Source: Margaritispora aquatica (lineage: Eukaryota > Ascomycota > Leotiomycetes > Helotiales > Discinellaceae). From it: a stretch of DNA of 64,000 nucleotides. The DNA lies in NCBI GenBank assembly GCA_007644065.1, contig VJWN01000004.1, positions 868,001 through 932,000 on the forward strand. Reading direction: 5' to 3'. This document shows, in pieces, positions 1-15,874 of the stretch. A model generated the notes under the pieces. The model had not been told where the DNA came from and did no database searches. It saw only the letters and a program-made list of their open reading frames with translations. The first letter of the stretch is position 1; every line of letters begins with the position of its first letter. Position numbers and translations under genes: made by a program.

Positions 1-996
1 ACGAAGGATATATCGGTCTGTTTGCAGTCAGTGTTGAGTCGATTTTAGATTCTCCTTCATGTGAAAGAGCTGTAAGTCTAGAATCAAGACTTACACCTAT
101 CCCAGTTATGCTTGGGTTCGCCCTAAATTCGCCATATGCCACCGCATTTGCAGTGCAATTTACCTCTCCCAACCACGGATAGTGCTTTGTGCACTCGATT
201 ACAGATGTTGCAGTCCCCATTCTAGCGTCTATCACTTTCTGACATAGAGAATAGTAACTAGAGTAAAATAAAAATTCGGACGGAAGAGTCAGGCTTCGAC
301 ATTATAGAAGAAGGCGGCTAATTTGACCTACGAGCCTCATAGGTAGACTGTGAGGCTGTCCACGCCTGCTTGCAGCTGCATGATATCTCACACATCGAAG
401 CCTCAAAACTGCGTGCTGGCATAGCCCTTGTCCACATATGCAGTCTAGGATCTAACGATTGCCAGAAGCAGAAACAAGAGAAGCAACGTTGAATGTAAAC
501 TGTGGTGTGTATGATTAATAGATATCTTGGCGCACCTGCAATCATGATCGGTCGTAGGTAGGCAGGTAGATAACCTAAGGTACTGTAAGGCACCTGGGTA
601 TCGACGCCCTGATCATGTGATCTGGGCTTTCCATCTCAGCTGTGGCTGAATGTGACGAAAGTGGTTGATCACTCTCGTCCATCACTTTAGGCCTTGGATT
701 AATATATCCACCTCACTTACAATTTAAACTATACCAAATGTCTATCCCGATCTTACACATTCATTCGATATGTTACGCAGCATCTTTCAAATCTGCCATA
801 CACTAGTACTTTCTGACACATAGCATATTTCAAAACTCACGTTCATTTCTACCTCTAGATCCTCACCAATGTGTCGTCGAAAGGCATTGATATATACAGA
901 ACTCCTGCTACATTATTCACCTGTGAAATCAAAAAGCCCATCCACTCTCCCAAACTTTTGATGTTCCCATATAGCTCCATTTGAGTGATCGATCAT
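1..996. other. Intergenic, no gene seen
   Basis: No convincing coding sequence on either strand. The only open frame of note (minus strand, 318-593) has no recognisable protein character. The right end is the 3' flank of the arginine biosynthesis gene. Confidence 0.6.
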
Positions 997-4869
<3,873 letters not shown>

Positions 4870-5825
4870 CTAGTGCTTAGTAGCCACAACTAAACAGTAA
4901 GTTAGTGATTTCCCGTCATAACAATGCTAAGGTTTCATACCAGCTGGAACAATGATCACAATTAACAGAATAATAATACCTGCGAACAGGCACATTCTCA
5001 TCTTCATGTCTGCAGCTAGTTAGTAAGATACCTGGAACTAGTGCTAAAAGCTACGCACCTTTCCACCACATCTGCTTGCGGACTCTATTTGCACCACGGC
5101 GGAATCCTTGAGCTGAAACCGCAAGATTGTCTGTCTTGTCTTGTAGAGAGTCGAGACGTTCACCACGTTGTGAAACCTTGTTGATGTTCTCGCGCATTAC
5201 GCCAACAGTATCATCGATTTGCTATCATCAGCATATTAGCATGTGTTATGTCCATGATGCGACGTTCCTGAAGTATGGGTACAACGGTCCTCAGCAGCGC
5301 AGACATTGGTAGACCTCCAAATGTCGACTGCTTCATCCAATGTCCTGCAGGCGCTAAAATGATTTCGCTCATGCATCCATCAAGAAATGTTCGCAAAGTA
5401 TTCAAGGCCCTGATGATGGTACAAGTGTCGATGTATTCGGTGTTGTGATGATAATCTCATTTCTGAATCCATTGTTTCAACATCATTCTCAGATGTCGTT
5501 TCCAGGTTTATCGTAGGTCGCTTTGAATCAACTTGGGTACTGTAGTTTTCAGGATCGCAATCGAAGTTGTCGTTCGGTAGTTCCGGATTGAGGTAATGTT
5601 GCCTTGCTGACTGTCGCAAAAGAACCAGCCTCCCCATCTTGCTCAATCGCTCGCAAGAAGAGAAAGAATACCGGAATAGAATTTGAATGGCAGTAGAGAG
5701 TAGGATGAACTTACAGCTTGTAGCGCGGCTGTTCGCTGGTTTCCTGGGTTCGATTGAGGCGCTCCACCTGCAGCAGGCTCACTTGGAATATATGGATCAT
5801 ATGGGCGATCTCCAGCGCTTGCCAT
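4870..5825 (-). CDS. SNC1: Synaptobrevin-like v-SNARE (Snc1/VAMP)
   Basis: Vesicle R-SNARE for fusion of secretory and endocytic vesicles with the plasma membrane. Four exons join in frame: 5825-5715, 5221-5059, 5009-4941 and 4889-4870, giving 120 residues (yeast Snc1 is of similar size). The N-terminus is Pro/Ala-rich. The SNARE helix runs from [20 protein letters not shown] through [14 protein letters not shown], with the zero-layer Arg in SQRGERL. A juxtamembrane RVRKQMWWK stretch follows, then one C-terminal membrane anchor (about residues 94-117) ending VVATKH, so it is tail-anchored. The last exon is only 20 nt, and introns begin GTAAGT, GTGCGT and GTATGA. All parts are intact. Confidence 0.96.
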
Positions 5826-8623
5826 TGTGAATTCTTTTGTTAGATTGTTATAGGGTATCTTCAAAGAAGGTTGAGTGCGCTGTGTGGAGTGTTTGCGTAG
5901 GTTGTAGTTAGGAGTTGTTGATGAAAGGTCGTAGGTTCGGGGGAGATGATGTTTCGCTGTATAGGTAGATTGGCAGATCGTCAGGCGAGGCTGGTTGGGG
6001 TGCGAGCTTGGGGCGGTTCTGGAAGAGGCACCAGTCCCAGATAAGTTCCAGGGTTGAGAAACAACAAAGCAACTTACTTGATATGGTATTGAAGACCTTT
6101 GTCTGGATTCTAATCCAAGTTCTGAATAGTATGTTCTTGTAATACACACATGAATCACTGTTCTATTCTCAGCGTTTAGGCTTCTATGATTCCCACCACA
6201 AGCATACGCAATTCATTCGCCGCGCTCGCTGAGGAATACGATTCTCACGTGAGGCGACTCTGGAATCAGGGCGGTGCAGAAGGTTTCATGAAAGTTAGAT
6301 ATCTGGCGGTGCATCAAACACCCGGAGAGGTCCAGGATTGCTTCATTTGTTTATTGCGCATCGTTTCTAAGCTGTCAAGCGTTTCCACGGGTTTGGCAGT
6401 TTATGAGCCAAGGTTGGTATGTCTCACTATCTTCTGCTATCTAAATCATTAAATTGTGTTCAACATTCCTCAAAGTTACACCTCTCAAGTTGAGAATAGG
6501 GTCGCATTTTCTGTCTGCTCTTGGTGGACTTGAGTTGTGCATGGAGAGAGTGGTTCTATACATAAGGAAAAAGTGCTCTACAGTATATTGAACCTTTAAA
6601 GTTTCTCGTTCGAGAAAATTGTGGGAGAAGCTTCGTAAAGCATGGTAGCCGCAATCTCAGTCCTTTTGAAGCTCATGATCATTCTTAATGCTCGAGCTGT
6701 AGTGTACCATTTAGGACATTTGAAGAAGCATTGAATGGTCTGATCCATTGCATATTTCATCATCAGTCAATAATGTGGAAAAACAAGTCTTGAATTGAAC
6801 TGTCAAGGTACCATTTCCAGCAAAACACAGGGCAGTATACAGCTCCAACACTATTTCGACTACGATAACAATCTAAGCTATCTAACTCGGATGTGCCATA
6901 GAATTAGAGAATTTCGGTACCACAAACCAACAGTCAATTGACTCATATTACTGCTGCAAATTTTGCTTGTTCATCTTTGGTTGTGCACAGGTTGGCCACC
7001 TTCAGAACAATTTCCCGGATCATGATCAAAATATTTCTTGTCCAAACAAATGTTGAGTTTGGTTTCAATTGATTTCAATTGAAAGAGCGTGATGAAAAAC
7101 AGATAAGGTAGATATGGGAATTGGAAACAGAACCTCATACACTAGATCTCCAACCTCCTCTGAGTTGATGTCTCAGAAATCTGTTTTTGTTATGGTGGGG
7201 GCAGCCCAACCTCAACACCAGCCTTTTTGTATCGCACATACCCGACCTCTCCTGGAGGTACCTAGACGTATTGAAAGGAAAACAGCCATACTATTAGTTA
7301 GTCTTCTTTGGTCATTAATACTTCTAGAAGCAAGTATGCGAGTCTTATTGGTGCGAAAAGGGGTAGGCATAGATGCAAAGCTCTTTACTGTTTAGTGTTA
7401 TGTTTCTTGTATGAACTCTTATAAGCAAGTTGCACCACACAGCCTGTAGCTTTAGACTTTTCTTACTGTAGAGAATAGAAAGACCCCTCCACCCATCTTG
7501 GTAATGCAGTTAGAATTGCTTGACTTGATCTTTCGAGCGTATATAGAAATTTTGTGATGTCCTGGTGGAGTAGACGAGCTTTTTGGTTATTGCCGTTATT
7601 GTTACCAACTTATCTTCTTCTCCCACCAGTTAGCAGTAGCATTTTGATTACAATCAAATTCAAGCTTTAAACAGGGGCATATTAAACTTTAAGAGACCAT
7701 TCAAAGAATTCCTCGGAATCACTAGACTGGTCAAAGTTAGAGCACAGTTCTCATGCTCTAAATATCCTGCTGGACATTTCAAAAATAAATCCGGTTTATC
7801 GCAATGCTCTCGATCCCAAAATGAGGGTAGGAAAGTTTCTGCACAGGTAGCTACAGTATACCTTGTTGGTAGTCAAATCGCGCAAGCAATAGACCTAGAA
7901 TTGACTTCTCACGGTGGGAGTTTGGTCTTTTATGGCATGTTGGGTTGAGTCGAGAATTCTTGACCCCAAATCAAACAAGACCTGAGGGAAACGAATAATG
8001 TACAATCACGAGGGATGAAATCAGTGTCGGTTTCCTTACTCGTACTGTGATAGTGTTTTCGTCTTCTTCGGAGCGCTCTGATGGATGAGTAGTATGATAT
8101 TTACAGAACGTTAATATGTTTGTATGCTGATGGTCAGTCAGTAATGGTTACAATATATAGCTACGGATAGGGAAAGTGGCATGGCGCTGCTAAACTGATA
8201 TTCATTGGCATTGTGGTGCAGTGTAATCCAAGGCATGAAGCTATGAATGTGATATAATATTTATGATGGGGATGGTGATGGTATGTTGAAGCTGTTCCAA
8301 AAGCAAGAGCGTGAGGTGCAATAAGCAACATAAAGCAGTACTGTGTTGTAAGTATAAAACCTTTCCATAATGAGACTGTTTCTATGGTTAATTTAGCTTG
8401 AAATTCTTAGTCGTGAATGTGCGAAGTCATAATGCTCATTCAATATACTATGAATTGCAAAGAGAAAAGTCCAATAGCACCTGATTTGCAACACGGTGCA
8501 AGTGGTGATCCTTCGCTTCTCCAGCCCACGCCTTCGGATGACCTCTTGCAACCTGTCCATTGTGATAGTTTCAATATAACCTATTCGCCATTCCGATGTA
8601 GCATTTTTCTTTTCGCCTTCTAG
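5826..8623. other. Gene-poor region, 2.8 kb
   Basis: The left part holds the promoter and 5' leader of the SNARE gene. The rest is AT-rich with frequent stops in all frames. A 93-codon frame at 7114-7395 (plus) and a 99-codon frame at 8393-8692 (minus) show no domain or signal I trust. I see no transposon ends or obvious repeats. Confidence 0.55.
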
Positions 8624-10071
8624 ATGATTTGTAGAATAGACATGTCTCGCTACCCGACTTTCGACATGACAGCATTTCGTCTGCTTCTCCATACACTCTC
8701 ACGACCCCATACCCCGCAACGCGTCTGCCCAAGCTCCTGCAGACGGCACGCGTCAACAACCCAATCTTTTCTCACACAAGGCTTAGGACCAACAAGAAAG
8801 CAACGCAGATTACCAGCGTCTTATTACAGAGGTGGTACTTCGCGCGCTGTCATTTTCGCAGAGCACCATCTGCCTGCAGACAAAAAGCTATGGCCAGAGA
8901 TATTTCGGGGTGTTGTAGGTAGTCCTGATCCAAATGGGCGACAGCTTGATGGGTTGGGTGGAGGAGTGAGCAGTCTGAGTAAAGTCTGTGTAGTAGGTAA
9001 GAGTAGTGTTGAGTATGTGCTAAAATACTTCTTGTAATGGACGTTGCTTAACTACGCTAGTAATGCTGACGTCGATTACACTTTCGCTGCCGTTGGGGTG
9101 AAAGACGATGAGGTCGACTTTTCAGGTAATTGCGGAAACATGACGGCTGCAATTGGTCCTTATGCGATAGATAGCGGGTTGGTAGGGCTCGCTGAGAGAG
9201 TACAAGTAGAAGAGGGCGAAGGGGGTGAAGATTGGGTATTGTGGAGCAAAGATGAAGAGGAGATGGCCACGGTCAGAATACACAACACGAACACTGGCAA
9301 AATCATACATTCTACATTCGCAACCATCGATGGAGAGGCCGCTAGCGAGGGTGACTTTGCGATTGATGGGGTTGCTGGTACAGGAGCAAGAGTTGAATTG
9401 GCATTTATCAAACCTGCGTCGGTACTCTTGTGTTTTCATAACTTGGAGCATGGAGGCTGATACAGCGTAGAGGTTCAAAGACCGGAAAACTACTCCCAAC
9501 TGGCAATATTACTGACAACTTTGACGGCGTGGAAGCTACGTGCATCGATGTAGGGAATCCATGTGTCTTTGTTCTAGCTAGAGATCTGGATGTACAGGGC
9601 ACGATATTACCAGATGAGATGGAGGCGCATCCAACATTGATGAACAAACTAGAGTTGATACGGAGGCAAGCAGCAGTAGCTATGGGCATTAGTCCATCGC
9701 TCTCGACTGTACCAGGTTCCATACCCAAAATCGCCATGGTGTCGTCGGCAACTTCACATACACTCTTGTCTGGCAAAACACTAGATGGAAAAGGTATTGA
9801 TGTTGTGGTTAGAGCACTCAGTGTAGGTCAGCCGCACCGAGCTGTACCTATTACCGTTGCCATGGCTACAGCTGCTGCTTCCAGTATGACAGGCAGCACT
9901 GTGCAAAGACTCGTACCAGAAACGCTGGTTGATGATAAAGGCATTACACTGGGTCATTCAAGTGGAAAAATCGTCGTTGGTAGTACATGGTGCCAGGAAG
10001 GGAATCTGACAGAAACAAAGGTATACAGAACGGCAAGGAGATTGATGGAGGGTTGGGTCTATTGGAAGTGA
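8624..10071 (+). CDS. PrpF-like isomerase (methylaconitate/methylitaconate isomerase family)
   Basis: Member of the PrpF family (diaminopimelate-epimerase fold), which isomerises small unsaturated tricarboxylates such as 2-methylaconitate. The exact substrate here is unknown. Family motifs are present: YYRGGTSRAVIF near the start, FSGNCGNM with the conserved Cys, LLPTGN, GNPCVFV, and a C-terminal VGQPHRAVPIT. The first 40 residues (MTAFRLLLHTLSRPHTPQ onward from 8666) look like a mitochondrial presequence; ATGs at 8624, 8642 and 8666 are all possible. Intron 1 is 9013-9060 (GTATGT). Intron 2 is ambiguous: 9418-9470 gives the family-like join PAGSKTGK but uses a weak GTCGGT donor, while 9422-9465 is also in frame. 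About 448 residues. First gene of the accessory metabolic block. Confidence 0.88.
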
Positions 10072-10525
10072 GGTGAGATTCCATAATCTTTTTCCAATTC
10101 GTGAGTTGCAGTGCATCTGGACAAGCTTGAGTGTTCGGAACACACCAGACCGAGTTTTGGTAGCAATGCACGCCGGCGACTCTTGTGGGCCCCTAGCACA
10201 ACACGTTTTTCGCCATCAATGCCTAGAGATTTACGGTATTGGATTCGGACTTCATTGTCCTAGAAAGTTCACGAAAACTGGGGATTAGTAGTCGTTTAGT
10301 TTCTGATTCGTCCGCTTTACCTTCCTCGAATACCCCGCCCTCGCCAATGCACGTTTCGACAACACACTTAGAGCTATATGCGGGGCAGCTAGAAGTTGTT
10401 CAGAGTTGCTGAGAACCACTTGCTTGTGATATATATTAGAAAATAAATCCTACTTTGTCTCCCAGATCTTTCCTTCTCCTGTATTGTTTTTATTTAAGCT
10501 CAAAGATCAGAATCAATCAAAAACG
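10072..10525. other. Intergenic, promoter of the transaldolase-like gene
   Basis: A 454-bp spacer between two plus-strand genes. It carries the 3' end of the PrpF-like gene and the promoter of the next one. An AT-rich stretch (ATATATATTAGAAAATAAAT) lies about 90 bp upstream of the start codon. No coding evidence. Confidence 0.55.
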
Positions 10526-11836
10526 ATGGCTGCCCCACAGACTCTACTGCAGTTATTGCAGAGCAGGACTCTAGTTGATTGTGATACCATGGATTTTGGT
10601 GGTATGTACCAATTGCCAAGAAAGCTCGCAGTTGGAGCTGATGTTATTTTCGCTAGTTGCGAAGTCTCTAGGTCCTTTTGTAGACTGTACTTCAAATCAA
10701 GTTAGCCGAAGCTTCTTCTTCTCGGTCATGAGCAGTTTGTTAACGATATGAAAGGCAATTGCATACTTTGAGCTCATTAAACCTGAACATGAGAAGTTAG
10801 TCAGAGAATCAGCTTCACTGGCCGCAAAGCTTCATCAAGAAATTTACAGTGATATTCCTCCAAAGGAATTAGCAGTTGAGATTGCGGTACGCAAATTCAG
10901 GGCGATTTCAAAGATATCTTATAACAACTAACATCAGATAGATGACCAAGCTTCAACTTGAAATCTCAAAAGCCATAACAGGCTTCGTGCATGTTCAGAC
11001 CAATACATACTTTTCTTACGACTCTGAAAGAACAGTTGCGGCGGGGCTAAGTTGGTCAATTCTGTCTTCATCAAACTATGCACTAAATTGAAAACCTAAG
11101 GAATCATTGAGCTATTCAAACACCTTGACCCATCTTTTGACACATCTCGAATCTGTCTTAAAATTCCAAGCACGTGGGAAGGTCTCCAAGCCTGCCGGGA
11201 GCTGCAATCAAGACATGGTGCAGCCACGTTAGCCACCACTCTTTTCACAATGGAGCAAGCGATTTTGGCTTCCGAGGTCAAATGCCAGTATATTGCCCCT
11301 TATGTTAACGAACTGAGAGTTCATTTTGAGGCAGGGTAGTTATATCAAACTCATGTACCAAGAATGCTTCTAATGAGACAGATTCATTGACCGTAATAAA
11401 GCTCAAGCGCTTTGTTTCCAAGCTCAATCATACTACAGAGCAAACGGCATCAAGACCCAAGTCCTCCCAGCAAGTCTGACTTCGATTGAAGAGGTCATGG
11501 CTCTTTCAGGTGTGGATCATATCACTGTTGCTCCAGCGTTGTTGAAGGAGTTGCATGACCTGCCAGCTGCTAGCTGGAGCAAGTCGTCTCTTTTTGACGA
11601 AACCGCTAGAGCGAAGGAGGTGGCACAGGAGACAAGGCACTTTGGTCAAAATGAAAAGGTATATCGAATTGCGTTCACCAGGAGCGGAGGTGGCGAAGGT
11701 GAGAGGAAATTAGTGCAGGTAAGTCAAATTCCAACATGATTGTGCCGTGGAAATCTCTAAGAAATTGGTATAGGCTATCAACATATTCTGTGATTTCCAA
11801 GACAAGCTTGAAGAGGTAATGGAGAAGCTTCTTTAA
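10526..11836 (+). CDS. Transaldolase-family protein with fructose-6-phosphate-aldolase-like active site
   Basis: Seven short exons join in frame to 331 residues, the usual transaldolase length: 10526-10601, 10657-10700, 10755-10886, 10942-11050, 11101-11335, 11382-11718 and 11774-11836. The Schiff-base lysine is Lys141 in CLKIPSTWEG. Asp20 and Asn39 match E. coli TalB Asp17 and Asn35. Other active-site positions differ from TalB: Gln103 for Glu96, Ala186 for Ser176, Tyr188 for Phe178 (motif IAPYVNE) and Glu191 for the phosphate-binding Arg181. Gln, Ala and Tyr at these sites are the residues of the short bacterial fructose-6-phosphate aldolase (FSA). An aldolase acting on a dihydroxyacetone- or hydroxyacetone-type donor is therefore as likely as pentose-phosphate transaldolase activity. 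No stop or frameshift. Lies 450 bp after the PrpF-like gene on the same strand. Confidence 0.93.
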
Positions 11837-12031
11837 ACAAAGGTGGCAGCAAACATGTATCTTCCTATATATCCAATCGTTGGGTGAATGTGTAGAAAGA
11901 TATAGGACGTTGTGGATCGGGTCAATATTCAATTGATTATTGCACATCAGGAGCCAATTATACCTTGCAATCATGGTTTGCAAAGCTTTTGTTTCTACTA
12001 ATTAGCCCTAAATACGCTCATTGACCAAGAA

Positions 12032-13148
12032 TCATGCCTCGTTGATCACAAAACCACTACGACTAGTCAGTAACTAGTCAGTACTCTACAATCTTCCAGT
12101 GTTCTGCGCAACAGAAAGCTACTCACTTATCGACGTGTAGATTTGCACCATTCACCAAGCTCATCCTCGGACTTGTCAGTAAAACCACCACGTCCCCACT
12201 TCATCAGGTGTAGCATTTCTGCCTTGCCTAGTCATGAATGCATCCCACGCACCAGCCGATAGTGCCTCCACAGCAGTTTGAGTCAGATTTGTAAGTAAGA
12301 AGCCTGGCGAGATAGCGTTCACACGGATGTTACTGGCACGGCCTTCGAGTGCTGCAGTCTTGGTAATACCGAGAACTGCATGTTTGAACGTAGTGTAGGG
12401 AAGGAAACCAGGGAGAGACATGACAGAATTGACAGAAGCGCAGTTGACAATTGCTCCGCGTTGAGGAACACGGCCCTCTTCACTTTCAATGGGTTAGTAT
12501 AACGCGAATGTGTTAGGACTGGATAACTTTTGAGGCCTACATGGCAATGGCGTCCTGCTTCATCATTTGGCGCATTTCATGCTTGGTGCTGAGAAATACC
12601 CCGGTGCAATTTACCGCCATGCCTTTGTTGAAGTCCTCTAATGTCAGATCGTGGACTGAGACTAAAGCACCAAGGACACCTGCAAAGTTGCTAAATGATG
12701 TTAAGAATTTTTCACAACATTTTGCTGAGGAGCACGTACGCTGCATAGTCAATCCTGCCAAACTCTTTGACTGCTTCTTGAACGGCTCGCTCTATGTCTT
12801 CCTCGTTTGTTACATCTGCTTGGACAGCCAAACACTAATTGACTCTTGTCAGCTTGAGTTTCAAATGACTTTCTGCCAGAAAGGACAGACTTTTGTCCCA
12901 TAAGACTCAACAATCTTCTTTCCATCGTTCAATGCTTCTGGATCTATATCTACAATGACAACCCCTCGTGCTCCCTCTTTAGCGAAGGAGACAGCGATGG
13001 CATTTCCCAAACCTCTGGAACCGCCAGTGATGAAAGCAACTCCCGGAGCTAGAGGTCCCGACCTTTTGGATAACGAAGTCTAGCTCATGACTTAGTATGT
13101 TGATCTTGTGGAGTCTCTGGATTTACTGACCACATCTAGAGTTGCCAT
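12032..13148 (-). CDS. Short-chain dehydrogenase/reductase with a one-base frameshift near the C-terminus
   Basis: Classical SDR (NAD(P)-dependent oxidoreductase, substrate unknown). Six exons: 13148-13131, 13079-12891, 12834-12740, 12690-12541, 12482-12127 and 12056-12032. Cofactor motif [12 protein letters not shown] in place of NNAG, catalytic Ser in NCASVNS, and YTTFK for the YxxxK pair. In exon 5 the run of four C at 12194-12197 (G on the coding strand) is one base short. As read, the protein ends early in TWWFY at 12176. With one extra G the frame continues into [16 protein letters not shown] and through the last intron to HVDNGFVINEA, about 277 residues. All other joins are clean, so this is either a recent inactivating mutation or a homopolymer error in the assembly. 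Confidence 0.85.
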
Positions 13149-13503
13149 GAGGATTGATTTGATCTCCGAAAAAGAAAATTGCAAGGATTCAACAGCGTTT
13201 AAGAACACAGCTTGTAACCAACGGATGAGAAATCTTTTACGAGTTTTATAAAGCAGAGCTACGGTACTTGAATTTATTCCTTGATTGACTCTCAGTGATC
13301 AGCTATTCCATGAACATGTAGCGTGGCCAACCCCGCAAGATAGTAGCAGTTAGCTCTGAACCTAGTCGTGGGGCATTTGTTCGACAATCTTAAGACAACT
13401 ACCTCATTGTGGCGATGGAGACAACAATACCTATATACCACTTTCTCAATTTTCATTCCCGTCTTCATGATATCGATCATTGTTCGTATTCACTCTTACA
13501 GCT
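13149..13503. other. Divergent promoter between the SDR and the monooxygenase pseudogene
   Basis: A 355-bp spacer between the minus-strand SDR and the plus-strand flavin monooxygenase remnant. No coding evidence. The arrangement suggests the two genes once shared a promoter. Confidence 0.5.
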
Positions 13504-15874
13504 ATGACGATTAATTCAGAGCCTCCTAACGGGGAGAGGTCACACGACGGTGCCCATAACACTCAATGGACGACCGGAAATACCTTCAAAATCTAAGAGA
13601 CATTTCACTCGGATCCAGGCCATATAAGAGTAATTGGAGTTGGTGCTGGTGCGGCTGGACTGCTCGTAGTTTATAAAGCCAAAAAGACGCTCAGAAATTA
13701 TGATCTGGTCGTTTATGCAAAGTAAGACGCATATTCCGCTTGATCTTGAGAAAGGTATTCATGCTAACATTCATACAGAAACCCTGCTGTTGGTGGAACT
13801 TGGGTAAGTCGGACTCTCATAGAATTGGAATCTTATTGCAACCTGTGCTAACAAATCCAAGTATGAAAATCGATACCCTGGTGCCGCATGTGATGTGCCA
13901 GCCCATGCATATACATATCCTTTTGCACCGAACCCAGACTGGTCATCATTCTATGCATATGCTCCCGAAATCCGCCAGTACTTTGAGGATTTTGCGAACA
14001 AGAGCGAACTCAAGTTGTCTATTAAATTCAACTCCAAGGTTCTGAGTGCAGTGTGGAACGACGACGAGAGCATCTGTGAGATTTAACCGCAAGAGACTAA
14101 GCGAGTAAAAACTGATGAGTGCTAGACAATGTAAAGGTCAGTGTTGATGGTAAGGAGGTTGATGATTGGTGCCATGTCTTGGTCAATGGAATTAGATTCT
14201 TGAACAATTAGAAGTGTAAGTTAGTCATTCACTATAAAAATGAGGAAATGATTGATGGACTTCATAGGGCCAAAGATTGAGGGTCTTCATGATTTCAAGA
14301 CACAACTTATGCATAGTGCATCTTGGGATTTAAGTAAGTGTGGAGAGTATCTCTAGTGTCAAACTGTTTTGCTGACTTTACAAAGGTTGCGACTGGAAGG
14401 ACAAAACTGTAGGTGTCATTGGAACTGGCTCTTCAGCAATCCAAATTGTACCACAAATTCAGAAGAGTAAATATAACCTTGATATCTTGATAACACCGGC
14501 TTAAATGACTAGCTGTAAAACACTTGACCTCTTTCGTGCGATCTGTAACCTGAATATCACCTCTAATAGGCGGCGCAGAACTGGAAGAGCAACAGAAAAG
14601 GCTGACAAAACCGGCGTGCCACAACCGAAAGGCACTCAGTACTATTTCACAAAGGAGGAGAAGAAGCACTTCCGATAGGATCCGGGGTATCATCTCAAAT
14701 ACCGGAAGAATCTTGAAGCGGCTGTAAACAATCTATTTGAGATATTCGTTGACGGATCCGAGATTTCGAAGAAAGCGAAGGAAACGATGGTTGATGAAAT
14801 GAAGAAATTGGGCCTGGTCACGATCAATTGAAGGATAATTTAATTCCAAAGTGGCCACCAGGATGTAGGAGAATCACGCCTGGAGATGGATATTTGGAGG
14901 CTTTGGTGGCTGGCTGATAGTGTGTTGCAAATATGGAGTGTTTTGGAATCGAGCTAACTGTTCCCAGACGTGACAACTTGCCACAAGGAGGTCTCGAAGG
15001 TCGTTTGCGAAGGTGTAGTAGATTTATCCGGGAGCTACACAAGCTTGACATATTGGTTTGTGCAACTGGCTTTAACATTGCCTTTTCACCGCCATTGTAA
15101 GTTTGTCTTGACTTCTGGAGTGGATGGAAGATGATTCTGCCAAGCGAAGTTAAGGGGATGGGCGGCGTAACAATGAAAGATAAGTTTGATCCCGAACTAC
15201 AAGTCTATCTCGCGGTAACTGTACCCAAGTTTCCTAATTATTTCGTCATTAATGGAGTCCGAGGCAAACACAGTTTCTTTGAATGCTAGGACCTCGCTAA
15301 ACCTCAGTAGGGAATTGGGCACAAGTTTCTGCTTTACCATCGGTATGTCTTATGTGACTCTCCATATATCATTGTACTGACTAGTCTTTAGCATCAATTC
15401 CAAGTGGAGTACATTATGAAGTGTTTAAAGAAGATGCAGGACGAGCAGATCAAAGCCCTCGAAGTCAAACAAGAAGCAGTCACGCAGCTCTACCAGTATA
15501 TTGAAAAATGGTACGAACGCTCTGTCTGGGCTGCTGATTGTAAAAGGTAGGCCACGAGTGTTATTCCAGGATGCTCACCAGTAACACGAAATCAGTTGGT
15601 ACAAAAACAATCAGCCTGGCAGTAAGACTTGGGTGTGGGGGAGGTTCTGTAAGTCAAATGTTTGTTGGAACATACAATTTTAAAGCTAACTTCCCAGGCT
15701 CTACACGACATGAAAACGATCAAGGAGGTAAGGTTCGAGTATTATGATATTAGATATAAAACCGATAACATGTGGACCTTTTTGGGTAACGGGCGGACAG
15801 AGGCAGAAATTAATCACGATATGGATAAACTGGCGCCCTACATGAGGAATGGAGACATTCCATGGGAGATCTAG
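13504..15874 (+). pseudogene. Flavin-dependent (Baeyer-Villiger-type) monooxygenase, degenerate
   Basis: Most of a class-B flavoprotein monooxygenase can be followed through remnant exons: the FAD motif VIGVGAGAAGLL, then NPAVGGTW and YENRYPGAACDVPAHAY, the NADPH motif VGVIGTGSSAIQIVPQI, and a C-terminal tail TDNMWTFLGNG...DIPWEI ending at 15874. It cannot make one protein. In-frame stops lie at 13594 (TAA), 14209 (TAG where relatives have Trp), 14551 (TGA at a Trp position) and 14676 (TAG). Frameshifts lie near 14605 and 14815, and a small rearrangement near 14910-14940. Three stops fit a CpA to TpA change on one strand, the pattern of repeat-induced point mutation. Intron positions still show, so this was a spliced native gene, not a retrocopy. 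Confidence 0.85.

Noticed and set aside
7114..7395. 93-codon plus-strand frame in the gene-poor region
   Set aside because: No homologous motif, AT-rich context, stops close by in all frames.
10526..11836. Transaldolase-like gene as a pseudogene
   Set aside because: Frames looked broken at first, but every break is an intron with GT/AG ends and all seven exons close in phase.
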